In this document: piece by piece, positions 44,275 through 54,756 of the stretch
Layout: each line of letters opens with the position of its first letter
How positions within the stretch are numbered: the first letter of the stretch is position 1
The notes under the pieces: model-generated
What the model saw: the letters and a program-made list of their open reading frames with translations, nothing else
The model's database searches: none
Told to the model about the DNA's origin: nothing
DNA from: an uncultured Paracoccaceae bacterium
Lineage (GTDB): Bacteria > Pseudomonadota > Alphaproteobacteria > Rhodobacterales > Rhodobacteraceae
NCBI GenBank assembly: GCA_947492825.1
Contig: CANLNT010000001.1
Location: 2,232,001 to 2,296,000, forward strand
Direction: 5' to 3'
DNA length: 64,000 nt
Made by a program: the position numbers and the translations under genes

Positions 44275-44390
44275 TTCAGTTCCCTTCTTGGCGTCACGCG
44301 GGCTGGCTGGCCCGCGCCTTTGGACCGTTATTGCGCATCTCTTTCCCAGAGTCACGTAAACGGGGTGCTAAAATCCGCGCGAAAATGCCG

Positions 44391-44443
44391 CGTTAGCGCA
44401 AAAAGTCGCAGATGTGATCACAGTTGCAAAAGGTGTGATCACA
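44391..44443 (-). promoter_or_regulatory. Paired TGTGATCACA boxes plus GCGCTAACG upstream of sdhC
   Basis: Two exact TGTGATCACA palindromes (44413-44422 and 44434-44443) start 21 bases apart. GCGCTAACG (minus strand) follows 13 bases closer to sdhC. The same set precedes sucC. Two turns of helix between boxes suggests cooperative binding of two dimers on one DNA face. The pair ends 139 bases before the sdhC start, and the second box also lies just after the end of the neighbouring peptidase gene. Confidence 0.7.
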
Positions 44444-44445
44444 AT

Positions 44446-45552
44446 TCACTGCGGGTTTGCGGCGGCATGCAGATCATCCCCCATGGTCCGCAGCATCTGG
44501 TCCCATTCGCGGGCGATAGCGTCCCAATCGGCCGCAATCGTAGACTGATCTGCGTCGCGCGCTGCCACATATTGCAAAAATTGCAGGCGATAGCGCGTCG
44601 GGGGATGGCTTGCATCAAGCTTGTGATCCGCGCTTTGCATGTCTTCCAGCAGGGTTTCGCGCAAAGGATGATGCGGATCACGTACGGCGCTACCCAGCAC
44701 CTTGAGCATTTCATGCCCCTTTGGACTGGTGCCGCCGTGCATTTCCAGGTGTCGTCGCCACCAGATCGGCGCAAGTGTCTGCGTTCGCAGCAACTTTGAC
44801 ATTGCCTCTGCCGTGACCGCCTCTGCCGCGATGGCATCAGCCAGGTATTCGGCGCGCTGGCTTTCGATGAAGGCCAGACGCAGCATCCAACCCGCCAAAA
44901 GCTCGAGCATGAATGCCGCCGGAAATTGGAACACCAGCGCCTCTAGACCGGAGTCATTTGCGGGTTCAACCATGTGGTGCCACCGTTGAAGTACGCGAAA
45001 GGCGCGGCCGGTCAGCCCGTTGCGCAGACAATCGCCGTTGACGAAATGTGCGCATTCGTGGGCTATCACGGCGGTGCGTTCATCTTCCGTCAGCATCGCC
45101 CAAAGCGGGACGCCGAACCCCAGATAGTTCTGACCACCGGTGCGCAAAGCAAAGGCGTTCATATCATCGTCGATCACCAACCCTGTGATCACGGGCGCGC
45201 CCGTCCGCGCACGGATCGCGTCGATCAGTGCAAAGGTTGCGGGAGCGTCGTGGGGTGTCCAGACCACCCCAAATTGGCGACGCCCAGTCCAAAGTAGAAA
45301 CCCTGCGACAAGCAGGAACAACGCGCTCAGGACGATTGATCCGAGGGTCAATCCCATGCTCCACAACAGCGCGACTGCGAGGCCGACAAAGATCAGCGGC
45401 GTTGCAAGCACGATCAGCGACAAGAGGCTGAGCATCGCGGGCAAGCCGCGCACTTCGTGAAGACGGCCATTTTGATAATCGTCACGCGCACGCTCAAAGA
45501 TGGTCGCCGCCCGGCGACGCTGCAACAGATCGGTCAGTTCGGCCAGCCGCAT
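44446..45552 (-). CDS. M48-family membrane metallopeptidase
   Basis: A 368-residue protein with two adjacent hydrophobic segments (about residues 40-90), then a zinc site AVIAHECAHFVNGD and the third ligand region QRAEYLADAIA, as in M48 (HtpX/Ste24) peptidases. It probably degrades membrane or exported proteins. It ends only three bases before the regulatory boxes of sdhC, so read-through into the sdh operon is possible. Confidence 0.88.
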   Translation of the reverse strand: MRLAELTDLLQRRRAATIFERARDDYQNGRLHEVRGLPAMLSLLSLIVLATPLIFVGLAVALLWSMGLTLGSIVLSALFLLVAGFLLWTGRRQFGVVWTPHDAPATFALIDAIRARTGAPVITGLVIDDDMNAFALRTGGQNYLGFGVPLWAMLTEDERTAVIAHECAHFVNGDCLRNGLTGRAFRVLQRWHHMVEPANDSGLEALVFQFPAAFMLELLAGWMLRLAFIESQRAEYLADAIAAEAVTAEAMSKLLRTQTLAPIWWRRHLEMHGGTSPKGHEMLKVLGSAVRDPHHPLRETLLEDMQSADHKLDASHPPTRYRLQFLQYVAARDADQSTIAADWDAIAREWDQMLRTMGDDLHAAANPQ

Positions 45553-45621
45553 GTAAGCTCCGCGTGTTGGATTGGTCTGCGCACTACTTGACGTGTGGTC
45601 AGGCCCGTCAAGCGGAAAATC

Positions 45622-46299
45622 CTAGTGCGGCGGCACCAGCACGGCGATCTGTTTGGTGATCTCGCGGATCAGTTTCTGGCGGATCCGGTCCTGATAGGTG
45701 TGATAGTCTGCGGCCCGTAAGGCAAAGGCACCGGGGCCGGTGATCACATGGGTGCGAAAGTAATCGACCAGCCCGGCCTCTTCGTTTTCGATGGCCAGCG
45801 CATTGATCGTGACGCGGCGCGACAGGGCCAGCGCGCGGGCCTCAAGCGGGTCGAGCCCTTCGTTGGAGGACCCGTCACCGCTGATGTCGATGACGTGCCG
45901 GGTGCAGCCAATGACGGCGGGGTCTTCAAAAGCGGTCAGCGCCACGCGCATCGCTTCGCCCACCGCCGTCGAAAAGTTGCGCCAGCGGCGCGGGGTTTCG
46001 GCCACCTGCAAGGCAAAGCCATCGGCCTGATCAAAATCGGTGATTGGCGTCCAGGGGATCGAGACGATCTGCCGCCCTGCCCCGGTCCATTGCAGCAGCA
46101 TCACGCGGGCCTGCGCGTTGACCAGCGCCTCGCTCACCGCGCCATCTTGCAGGGCTGCGGCCAGCCCCTGCATTTGCAGATCGTATTCCGATCGTTCAAC
46201 CGAGCCTGACACGTCCACCGCCAGCACCAGCGCCAATTCGCAGGCGGGCAGCGCTGTGGGGGTCAGGGCAAGGGCTGTGATCAGGGCGCGGTACCGCAT
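45622..46299 (-). CDS. DUF1194 VWA-domain secreted protein
   Basis: A 225-residue protein with a signal peptide (TALPA-CE) and a von Willebrand factor A fold. The MIDAS motif is VDVSGSVERSEYD, followed by VMLLQWTG, and DISGDGSSNEG completes the metal site. This matches DUF1194. The binding partner is unknown. The second Met was chosen as the signal peptide start. Confidence 0.88.
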   Translation of the reverse strand: MRYRALITALALTPTALPACELALVLAVDVSGSVERSEYDLQMQGLAAALQDGAVSEALVNAQARVMLLQWTGAGRQIVSIPWTPITDFDQADGFALQVAETPRRWRNFSTAVGEAMRVALTAFEDPAVIGCTRHVIDISGDGSSNEGLDPLEARALALSRRVTINALAIENEEAGLVDYFRTHVITGPGAFALRAADYHTYQDRIRQKLIREITKQIAVLVPPH

Positions 46300-46356
46300 G
46301 GAGGCAGCTTGCCGCATTTCGGCGCGCTGCGCCCGTCACATTTTCGCGGGGCGGCG

Positions 46357-47091
46357 TCAGTCGGCCTGAGCTGCCAGATGCGCAACAAATTCGGTACACA
46401 TGGTGATCGCCTGCGCCTGAGGGTCGTAAAATGCGTTGGCCTCGCCACAGGCAGCGATGTTTACAGGCATGTCTTGCGGCAGAGACATTTCTGCGTTCAG
46501 GGCTGCCAGTTCCGCGCCAATCACATCAATCAGGATGCCGGCCCCTGCAAGACCCGGATCATCCACCACCAAGATCAGGGTTTCACCGGCACCGGCCTTT
46601 GCCAGTTCATCCAGAACCGCGCCCCAGCTGCCTGCGGCCTGATCGTATTCATCCGGGCAATAATCTGCGCGCTCTTCGGGTAAGCCAAGGTCTTCGGCCA
46701 CGTCGCCGCGTTCATCGGGGTTGGCGCCATAAAAGATGCACACGGCGTTGTAGTAACGCTGCAGATCGGGGCCATGCACATCCCACCACGCGACGTCATT
46801 GCCGGTGTCGTCCGCCTCGGCCCGGAACCCAAAGGCGGTGTCATAGACCAATGCCACGGCGGTTTCTTCGTCAAAGAGCGCGTCAATCATGAAGGCCGAC
46901 AAGACGTCGGCTGCATCTTCTTCCTGCCCAAAGATCGGCAGGCCCATCTGGTCGATCAGGGCGTGGCCAAGCTCATGATAGAAGATGCCCAGCAGGTTGG
47001 CCGCGACATAGGTGGCTTGATCCTCGGTCAGGTCCTGCGCACTGGCTGAGGTGGCGGCGATGAGCGTCGCAGTGGTCAGAAGTCTTCGCAT
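46357..47091 (-). CDS. DUF4344 secreted putative metallopeptidase
   Basis: A 244-residue protein with an N-terminal signal (ATSASA) and a zinc-peptidase motif FYHELGHALIDQMGLP followed by GQEEDAADVLS, the arrangement of DUF4344. Many Asp and Glu give an acidic mature protein. The substrate is unknown. The gene ends about 60 bases before the VWA protein gene on the same strand. Confidence 0.87.
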   Translation of the reverse strand: MRRLLTTATLIAATSASAQDLTEDQATYVAANLLGIFYHELGHALIDQMGLPIFGQEEDAADVLSAFMIDALFDEETAVALVYDTAFGFRAEADDTGNDVAWWDVHGPDLQRYYNAVCIFYGANPDERGDVAEDLGLPEERADYCPDEYDQAAGSWGAVLDELAKAGAGETLILVVDDPGLAGAGILIDVIGAELAALNAEMSLPQDMPVNIAACGEANAFYDPQAQAITMCTEFVAHLAAQAD

Positions 47092-47097
47092 GGCATC

Positions 47098-47682
47098 CTA
47101 ATCCGATATGAACGTTTCAATCGGTGTCCACTGGGTGCCGCCTTGCGTCAAGGTCGTATCGAAGCGAAACCAGCAGCCCCCGATATTGCCGGGTTGGTCA
47201 TGGGCGCGGTTGATCGCAAGGCCCGCGATGTGGCAGCGCAGCAGTGTTCCCACCGCGCCATGTCCGACGAACAGGATGCGTTTGTCGGGGTTTTCGGCGA
47301 TCACCTGACGCACGGCCCCGACGATGCGGGCCTGCGCGGTACGCGCTTTTTCCCAGCCGCGGTGGCTGTCATCGGGGTTGGCGAAAAAGGCGTCTGCGGC
47401 CGCCTCAAAATCAGGGCCGGGCAGATAGCCTGTGGCGCTGCGGTCGTTTTCGCCAAGATCGGTGCGGGTCAGCACGGGCCAGCCCCGCGCGTCGTGCAGG
47501 ATTTCTGCCGTGTCCTGCGCCTTGCGTTCGGCGCTGGCGGCGATCAGATCGACCTGTGGGCAGTTGGGTGAGGCAGCCAGCGCCGCAATCCGCGCCCGGC
47601 CTGCGTCCGACAATTGCCATTGCGGCACCGGCACCGCCGGATCCTGAATGACTTGCGGATGGGTCAGGTAGAGGTGTTTCAA
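47098..47682 (-). CDS. Histidine-phosphatase-fold protein with altered RHG motif
   Basis: A protein of about 194 residues of the phosphoglycerate-mutase-like fold. The catalytic RHG position reads LTHPQV, so the Arg is Thr, while the later catalytic-like His is kept in FVGHGAVGTLL and Arg in ASAERKAQDTAEIL. It may have changed or lost phosphatase activity. The start is a TTG that overlaps the mch stop (TTGA); a TTG six codons earlier is an alternative. Co-transcribed with mch. Confidence 0.72.
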   Translation of the reverse strand: MKHLYLTHPQVIQDPAVPVPQWQLSDAGRARIAALAASPNCPQVDLIAASAERKAQDTAEILHDARGWPVLTRTDLGENDRSATGYLPGPDFEAAADAFFANPDDSHRGWEKARTAQARIVGAVRQVIAENPDKRILFVGHGAVGTLLRCHIAGLAINRAHDQPGNIGGCWFRFDTTLTQGGTQWTPIETFISD

Positions 47683-48704
47683 GCGGGCATCAGCGCCCAA
47701 TAGTCGAGGTCCAGCAGCACATCGGCGTGGTACTTGCCGTCTTCGCCTTTCAGCACACCGGCCTGCCCCTTGGTCGCGACAAGTCGCAGGCGGATCGCAC
47801 CGACGCCGGGGGCGGATGTTTCGGCCACCTCAAGCACTTCCGACCAGGCGCGCACCGTATCGCCTGCAAAGCAGGGGTTGGCATGGGCACCGCCATTGAG
47901 TGCGACGATCATCTGCGCGTTGGCCAGCCCATTAAACGACAGCGCGCGAGCTAAGCTGATCACATGGCCACCGTAGATCAACCGCTTGCCATCGGAGCGG
48001 TTGGTGGCGTCAAAATGCACCTTGGCGGTGTTCTGCCACAGACGCGTGGCGAGCATATGTTCAGCCTCTTCGACGGTCACACCATCCTCGTGGTCGATCA
48101 CCTCGCCCACCTGATAATCGCCCAGCCTGTGCGGCTCTCCGGCAAGGGTGAAGTCGTAATTTGTAAAGTTCAGGCCGTCTGGCACCACCAGATCGGCGGC
48201 GGGCACAGATTTCTGCAAGTCGGGGATCACCGGGTCGGGGGCCGCGCTGTCGCTGCGTTTGCGCACCATCACCCAGCGCACGTAGTCCAGCACGGGTGTG
48301 CCCATCTGGTTGCGCCCGGTGGTGCGCACCCAGACCACGCCGCTTTTGCCGTTGGAGTTTTGTTTCAGCCCGATCACCTCTGACGATGACGTCAACGTAT
48401 CACCGGGCCAGACCGGCGCCAGCCAGCGCCCTTCCGCGTAGCCCAGATTGGCCACCGCATTCAGAGAGACATCGGGCACGGTTTTGCCAAACACCACGTG
48501 AAAGGCGATCAGGTCATCCAGTGGAGAGCTTTCCAACCCGCAATCCTGCGCAAAGACGTCTGAGGAATAAAGCGCCCCGCGGGCCGGATAAAGCGCATGG
48601 TATAGCGCACGCTCGCCTTCGGCCACTGTCCGGGGGACGGCGTGGTGGATCACCTCGCCAAGGGTGTAATCCTCGAAAAAGCGGCCCGGATTGGTCTTGG
48701 TCAT
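47679..48704 (-). CDS. mch: Mesaconyl-CoA hydratase
   Basis: A 341-residue protein of two tandem MaoC-like hot-dog domains: GRFFEDYTLGEVIHHAVPRT first, and LGDYQVGEVIDHEDGVTVEE at about residue 190. In the ethylmalonyl-CoA pathway Mch hydrates mesaconyl-CoA to beta-methylmalyl-CoA. The length, the domain doubling and the nearby malyl-CoA thioesterase gene support this over a generic enoyl-CoA hydratase. It overlaps the DUF1737 gene by 4 bases. Confidence 0.92.
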   Translation of the reverse strand: MTKTNPGRFFEDYTLGEVIHHAVPRTVAEGERALYHALYPARGALYSSDVFAQDCGLESSPLDDLIAFHVVFGKTVPDVSLNAVANLGYAEGRWLAPVWPGDTLTSSSEVIGLKQNSNGKSGVVWVRTTGRNQMGTPVLDYVRWVMVRKRSDSAAPDPVIPDLQKSVPAADLVVPDGLNFTNYDFTLAGEPHRLGDYQVGEVIDHEDGVTVEEAEHMLATRLWQNTAKVHFDATNRSDGKRLIYGGHVISLARALSFNGLANAQMIVALNGGAHANPCFAGDTVRAWSEVLEVAETSAPGVGAIRLRLVATKGQAGVLKGEDGKYHADVLLDLDYWALMPA

Positions 48705-48904
48705 TGCTGGCCCAGCTTCATGTCCGGGTGATAGGGCGTGTCAATGTCCTTGGTCACCGCCTGCCCGCAGCGCATGACGCCGTTGGCGTGGTCAAAGGCA
48801 TAGGTGGGATCGCCGTGCAATTCCCAGCCCTTAGACAGCGCCAGCGAGACCTTGTGGCAAAAGGCCGAAGTGTCATCTTCGGTCAGCAAACGATAGATTT
48901 TCAT
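48701..48904 (-). CDS. DUF1737 small protein
   Basis: A 67-residue protein with the DUF1737 pattern MKIYRLLTEDDTSAFCHKVS followed by LSKGWELHGDPTYAFD. It is coupled to mch by a 4-base overlap. Function unknown. Confidence 0.85.
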   Translation of the reverse strand: MKIYRLLTEDDTSAFCHKVSLALSKGWELHGDPTYAFDHANGVMRCGQAVTKDIDTPYHPDMKLGQQ

Positions 48905-48907
48905 GTC

Positions 48908-49453
48908 TTATCCAAAGGGGTTGTAGCCAAGGATGGCATGGATACCGCCCACAACAATCACCGCGATCACGGTGGCCACGGCGGCGGTAAATTCCTTTTT
49001 GACCGGCACCTCGTGGTAGGGGCCGCGTGGGCCTTCGGCGCGGTTGATCACGACGATTTCGGCGATGGCCCAGACCATCAGCCCACCAAACAGCACAAAG
49101 GACGGCGTGTCGCCGTTGACCACCAGATGTGCGACGCACCACAGGATCACGGCGGTCAGTTGCGGGTGACGCACGGTCTTGGTGATCTTGGTTTTGGCAC
49201 CCGAGGCTGCGAACAGATAGAACGAAAACACCATCAGGATGTTGTTGATCCCGGTCATTGCCGGTGTCCGGCCCCAATAGAACGTGCCGTCCCATGCACG
49301 GTAGCCCCAGATCATGAAGATGATCGCCACAGCCAAGGTCAGTGCCACGATCGCCTTGCCCTTGTCGCCAAACTGCGCACGGTTTGCAGGCAATGCACGT
49401 TTCCAGAAATGGGCGGCGGCCCACAGTATCAGACCGAGAATAAGAAGGATCAT
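48908..49453 (-). CDS. NnrU-family membrane protein
   Basis: A 181-residue membrane protein with five or six hydrophobic segments and the NnrU pattern ILWAAAHFWKRALPANRA, then TVRHPQLTAVILWCVAHLVVNGD. NnrU was named for a link to denitrification in Rhodobacter, but homologues are widespread; here the neighbours are carbon-pathway genes. It overlaps mcl2 by 4 bases. Confidence 0.88.
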   Translation of the reverse strand: MILLILGLILWAAAHFWKRALPANRAQFGDKGKAIVALTLAVAIIFMIWGYRAWDGTFYWGRTPAMTGINNILMVFSFYLFAASGAKTKITKTVRHPQLTAVILWCVAHLVVNGDTPSFVLFGGLMVWAIAEIVVINRAEGPRGPYHEVPVKKEFTAAVATVIAVIVVGGIHAILGYNPFG

Positions 49454-50289
49454 GGCGTCTCCAGTGCGGCAATGGCTTTGGCTTTCGCCAAAGTTGCCCG
49501 TGCCGTGACGATATGCAAGTTCTCTACAATCTTTCCGTCCACCACCGCGACGCCCTGCCCTGCAGCTTCGGCGGCGTCAAAGGCCGCAATCTGGCGTTCG
49601 GCCAGTTCAATTTCGGCATCCGAGGGGCCAAAGATCGCATTGCAAATGTCGACCTGTGCGGGGTGGATCAGGGTTTTGCCGTCAAACCCCATGTCGCGGC
49701 CTTTGGTGCATTCGGCGCGTAATCCGTCCTCGTCCTTGAAGGCGTTATAGACGCCGTCCAGGGCCACGATCCCTGCCGCGCGGGCGGCAAGTAGGCAGTG
49801 TTGCAGTGCGGTGGTCATCGCATCGCGCGTGCGCGCGCCCAGGTCCTTGGCCAAATCATTGGTGCCCATCACGAACCCTTGCAGACGTGGATGGGCGGCA
49901 ATGGCGGCGGCGTTCAGGACGCCTTGCGGGGTTTCCATCATCGCCCAGAACGGGATGTTCGGGACGAGAGCGGCCAGCGCATCCAGATCGGCGGGGCCAT
50001 TCACCTTGGGCAAAAGCACCGCGTCGCAGTCCATCGCGGCCACAGCGCGGGCGTCATCGGCACCCCATTCCGTATCCAGCCCGTTGATCCGCACGATCCG
50101 CAGCCGTGGGCCGTAAGATGTGCCCAGCGCTGTGGCGAGCGTCGCGCGTGCATCCACCTTGGCATCGGGGGCCACCGCGTCTTCGAGGTCAAACAGGATC
50201 ACATCCACCGGTAAGCCGCGGGCCTTTTCCAGCGCTCTGTCCTTTGCGCCGGGGATATAGAGGGCAGAGCGGTGTGGGCGGTTGGTCAT
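49450..50289 (-). CDS. mcl2: (3S)-Malyl-CoA thioesterase (CitE-like)
   Basis: A 279-residue CitE-fold protein: SALYIPGAKDRALEKARG, then DVILFDLEDAVAPDAK with the Mg-binding acidic residues, LLPKVNG, MMETPQG and FDGKTLIHPAQVD. In Rhodobacter the Mcl2 protein hydrolyses (S)-malyl-CoA to malate, ending the ethylmalonyl-CoA pathway. The neighbourhood with mch supports Mcl2, but a malyl-CoA lyase role cannot be excluded by sequence alone. The start was placed at MTNRPHR with AAGGGA upstream. Confidence 0.88.
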   Translation of the reverse strand: MTNRPHRSALYIPGAKDRALEKARGLPVDVILFDLEDAVAPDAKVDARATLATALGTSYGPRLRIVRINGLDTEWGADDARAVAAMDCDAVLLPKVNGPADLDALAALVPNIPFWAMMETPQGVLNAAAIAAHPRLQGFVMGTNDLAKDLGARTRDAMTTALQHCLLAARAAGIVALDGVYNAFKDEDGLRAECTKGRDMGFDGKTLIHPAQVDICNAIFGPSDAEIELAERQIAAFDAAEAAGQGVAVVDGKIVENLHIVTARATLAKAKAIAALETP

Positions 50290-50470
50290 GATAGGTTCCC
50301 TTGCGATCCTCGCAACATTGTTGCGCGCAACACACCCGATCCGAATGGATATTTCAAGGCAAAAATGCCGCAATGCAGCACGACCGGACCACCGGACGCC
50401 GCGTTAACCATGTCTAACGCCTCTCCCCGCATCCTTGGCCACCTCTCATACCGTCCCGAAAGGACATGCC

Positions 50471-50781
50471 ATGACACGCGAATTGATGCTGACGATGATG
50501 ACAGGCTCTGCCCTGATGCTGGCCGCCACCCAGACAGAGGCGCAGGGCCGCAACTGTGGCCCCCATGGTGCAGTGACCACGCATCTGGCGGAAAATTACA
50601 ATGAAAGCCGCACGATGATGGGGCTGGCCGCCAATCAAATGGTGATCGAGGTCTTTGTGAACGCAGAGACGGGCAGTTGGACCATCATTGCCACGCGCCC
50701 CGACGGTGTGACCTGTCTTGTCGCCTCGGGCTCGAACGCGGATGTGATCCCGGCGGCGCTTCTCAATACCGATCCAGAGGC

Positions 50782-50785
<4 letters not shown>
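50471..50785 (+). CDS. Small secreted protein of unknown function
   Basis: A 104-residue protein with a signal peptide (SALMLAATQTEAQG). The mature part contains CGPHGAVTTHLAENYNESR, then VIEVFVNAETGSWTII and DGVTCLVASGSN. Two Cys may pair. I recognise no named domain. AAGGACATG gives a fair ribosome-binding site. It converges on the TauE gene with a 4-base overlap. Confidence 0.8.
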
Positions 50786-52600
<1,815 letters not shown>

Positions 52601-52610
52601 TTTTGCGCAT

Positions 52611-52637
52611 CCGGGGCGGCGTTCAGCGCCGCCCCGG
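52611..52637 (+). terminator. Strong GC hairpin after mdh
   Basis: An 11-bp perfect stem (CCGGGGCGGCG/CGCCGCCCCGG) with a 5-base loop lies ten bases after the stop. No T run follows, so termination may depend on Rho. Confidence 0.5.
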
Positions 52638-52738
52638 GTGACACAATCCGCCCAATACCTCTTGCGACCTCTTTGTTGGTTTGCAGCGGTGCGATGCATC
52701 TGCTCTTACTAGACTTATGCGCAACCGGAGGTCGCCCC

Positions 52739-53740
52739 TTGCCCACATGGGAAGTCACAGCAACGCTTGATGAACCGGCACCGCTGGTGTTGGCCTTTGT
52801 GGCGCATCATCTGGCGATGGGGGCGGACCGCATAAATCTTTACTTTGATCGTACGCCGCAGGGTGATCTATCGCTGTTGGCAGGTGAGCCGCGCGTGCGC
52901 ATGACCCAATGCGACGGAGACTATTGGCGCAAGATGGGGTGGCGGCCGCCGTTGCATGTGGACCGGCAGATCGTTAACGCCAACCATGCCTACGCCCGCG
53001 GCCAATCGGAATGGATGCTGCATTGTGATGCAGATGAATTCATCTCGGACGGAGAGGCCCTGCGCGCCGCGCTGCACACCCTGCCCGCTGACGTGCCCAG
53101 CTTGCGGTTGACGGCTTTTGAGCGGTGTTTCACCGCGGATCAAGACAATGAAAGCGTGTTTGGCGGCGATTTGCGCGGACCGATCCCGCAGCTTTATAGC
53201 GGCAGTTTGGCGGCAGAATACCCACCTGCCGTGGCGGCGATGTTACAAAACGGGATGACCGCCTATGTGGGGGAAAAATCGCTGAGCCGGATTGGCGCGC
53301 AAGTGGCAGTTGGAATCCACCACACCTTTGTGCGTGATCGGACCGCGCAAGGCAGCGCTGACACACGCACGCCCTTTGCGCGCAGCCCTGACGTGCCGCT
53401 TTTCCACTTTGACGGGCTGACGCCGCGCCATACCAGCAAAAAGCTGCGACGCAAAACCATTGACGTCGATACCGACGCCCTGGTTGCGCGATTGGGCCCC
53501 GCCCGCATGGCCCAGATCGCGGCATTCTCTGCCCCACAGGCGGATCCCGCGGCGCTGTTCTTTGCACTTCGGCAGATGCCGCCCAAGGTCGCAGAGGTGC
53601 TGTCGACGCTTGGTCTAATCGCGACACAAAGCCTGCGCCCCGACACCGCCGCCCACTGGCACTGGCCAGAGGCAACGCTGGACTTTTCACCGCAGGCTGT
53701 GGATGGCCCCCTCGTGACGGACGACATCAAAGTCGCCTGA
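52739..53740 (+). CDS. Glycosyltransferase family 2 (DUF4422/Glyco_tranf_2_4-like)
   Basis: A protein of about 333 residues with a GT-A-like N-terminus (LAFVAHHLAMGADRINLYFD) and an acidic DxD-type site in LHCDADEFI. Later HHTFVRD and LFHFDGLTP are typical of the group that replies to fucose, mannose or galactose acceptors in surface glycans. The acceptor is unknown. The TTG start was chosen because CGGAGG lies seven bases upstream and the family N-terminus follows directly; earlier starts give unrelated residues. Confidence 0.78.
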   Translation: MPTWEVTATLDEPAPLVLAFVAHHLAMGADRINLYFDRTPQGDLSLLAGEPRVRMTQCDGDYWRKMGWRPPLHVDRQIVNANHAYARGQSEWMLHCDADEFISDGEALRAALHTLPADVPSLRLTAFERCFTADQDNESVFGGDLRGPIPQLYSGSLAAEYPPAVAAMLQNGMTAYVGEKSLSRIGAQVAVGIHHTFVRDRTAQGSADTRTPFARSPDVPLFHFDGLTPRHTSKKLRRKTIDVDTDALVARLGPARMAQIAAFSAPQADPAALFFALRQMPPKVAEVLSTLGLIATQSLRPDTAAHWHWPEATLDFSPQAVDGPLVTDDIKVA

Positions 53741-53755
53741 TCCGCGCCAAACGCA

Positions 53756-53785
53756 AAAAGGCCCGCGTGTCGACGCGGGCCTTTT
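53756..53785. terminator. Bidirectional rho-independent terminator
   Basis: AAAAGGCCCGCGT and ACGCGGGCCTTTT form a 13-bp stem with a 4-base loop between two convergent genes. A and T runs on both sides serve both strands. Confidence 0.85.
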
Positions 53786-53802
53786 GTCGACTTCAAGCCA
53801 GA

Positions 53803-54504
53803 TCAAGCGTGCTGTTTGCGCCGCTTGGCCAGACCAAGGGCACCAAGCCCCGCCAGAAGCAGCGGCAGACCGGCAGGCAGCGGGATTTGACCGACGATGT
53901 TGGGGTCAGGCTCTGCTTTCACAGACGACAGGTAAAACTCCTGCGCGCCAGTTCCGCCATAGGCAAGCGTCAGACTGTCAATTCCAAACAGCGGGATGTT
54001 GGACAGTGCGCCAAACGAGGTTTCTGACAGCCCGCCGCCGTTGATACCGATCAACAGTGTGTCCAGCGAGGTCGAGCTGATCAGCGAATGGTTCGCGGCA
54101 CGGAACACGAAATCGCTGAGGATCATTGTGACGTCAAACGCGATGGTCACAAATTCGTTCGCGGTCACGTTGTCGTCGCTGCCAGGATTACACTGGTTTT
54201 CCTTGCCGGTCCCACCCACGGTGTTGATCGCAAATGGCGTCGTGCAGACACCCAGGCCCGCGTTCCCGTGATCGAGATAGGCATAAGCGTCATTCGCAAC
54301 CGGTGTGCCGTAGTTGGTCTGAAGACCACCTGACACGGTCACGTTCAAAAGGCTGGTGTTCACAGAGTTCAGAACGGTGCCATCTGACAGCGCCTGCTCG
54401 TTGAAATCAGCTTCGGCTTGAAAGTTGATGCTGACCGGAGCTGCGACCGCTGAGGTCGCAAAAAATGCAGCGCTGATCGCAGCTGCAGTGAATAGCTTCT
54501 TCAT
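53803..54504 (-). CDS. VPLPA-CTERM-type sorted extracellular protein
   Basis: A 233-residue protein with a signal peptide (ATSAVA-AP, about residue 22) and a C-terminal sorting signal IPLPAGLPLLLAGLGALGLA followed by KRRK: a Pro-rich motif, a hydrophobic helix and a basic end, as recognised by exosortase-type transpeptidases. The middle is a low-complexity, Ser/Thr/Asn-rich beta domain. GAGGAG precedes the ATG. The exosortase gene is not in the window. It is transcribed away from sucC. Confidence 0.85.
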   Translation of the reverse strand: MKKLFTAAAISAAFFATSAVAAPVSINFQAEADFNEQALSDGTVLNSVNTSLLNVTVSGGLQTNYGTPVANDAYAYLDHGNAGLGVCTTPFAINTVGGTGKENQCNPGSDDNVTANEFVTIAFDVTMILSDFVFRAANHSLISSTSLDTLLIGINGGGLSETSFGALSNIPLFGIDSLTLAYGGTGAQEFYLSSVKAEPDPNIVGQIPLPAGLPLLLAGLGALGLAKRRKQHA

Positions 54505-54756
54505 TCCAATCTCCTCGTTAAGGCCGCGAAATTGCACGGCAGACATCTTTTTACCGGTTCATGGTTAACACAGTTTCGGCCAAAAGTCGCCATGAATTGG
54601 CCCCATTTTGGCCGGTTCTGGCCTGAGACCAGCGGCCAGAGGGTCAAGAACCGCTTAAAGTCACGAGTGTCACGCAGGATTTACACATCTTGAGACACGG
54701 CTTGTCCCGATGTCGAATCGCCTGATTCAACCGCAAATCATGGTTTGAGTTTTATT

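Noticed and set aside
45587-45612. Inverted repeat CTTGACG...CGTCAAG upstream of the M48 peptidase gene
   Set aside because: Arms are 7 bp with a 12-base centre and no promoter or terminator context that could decide its role; kept out of the feature list.
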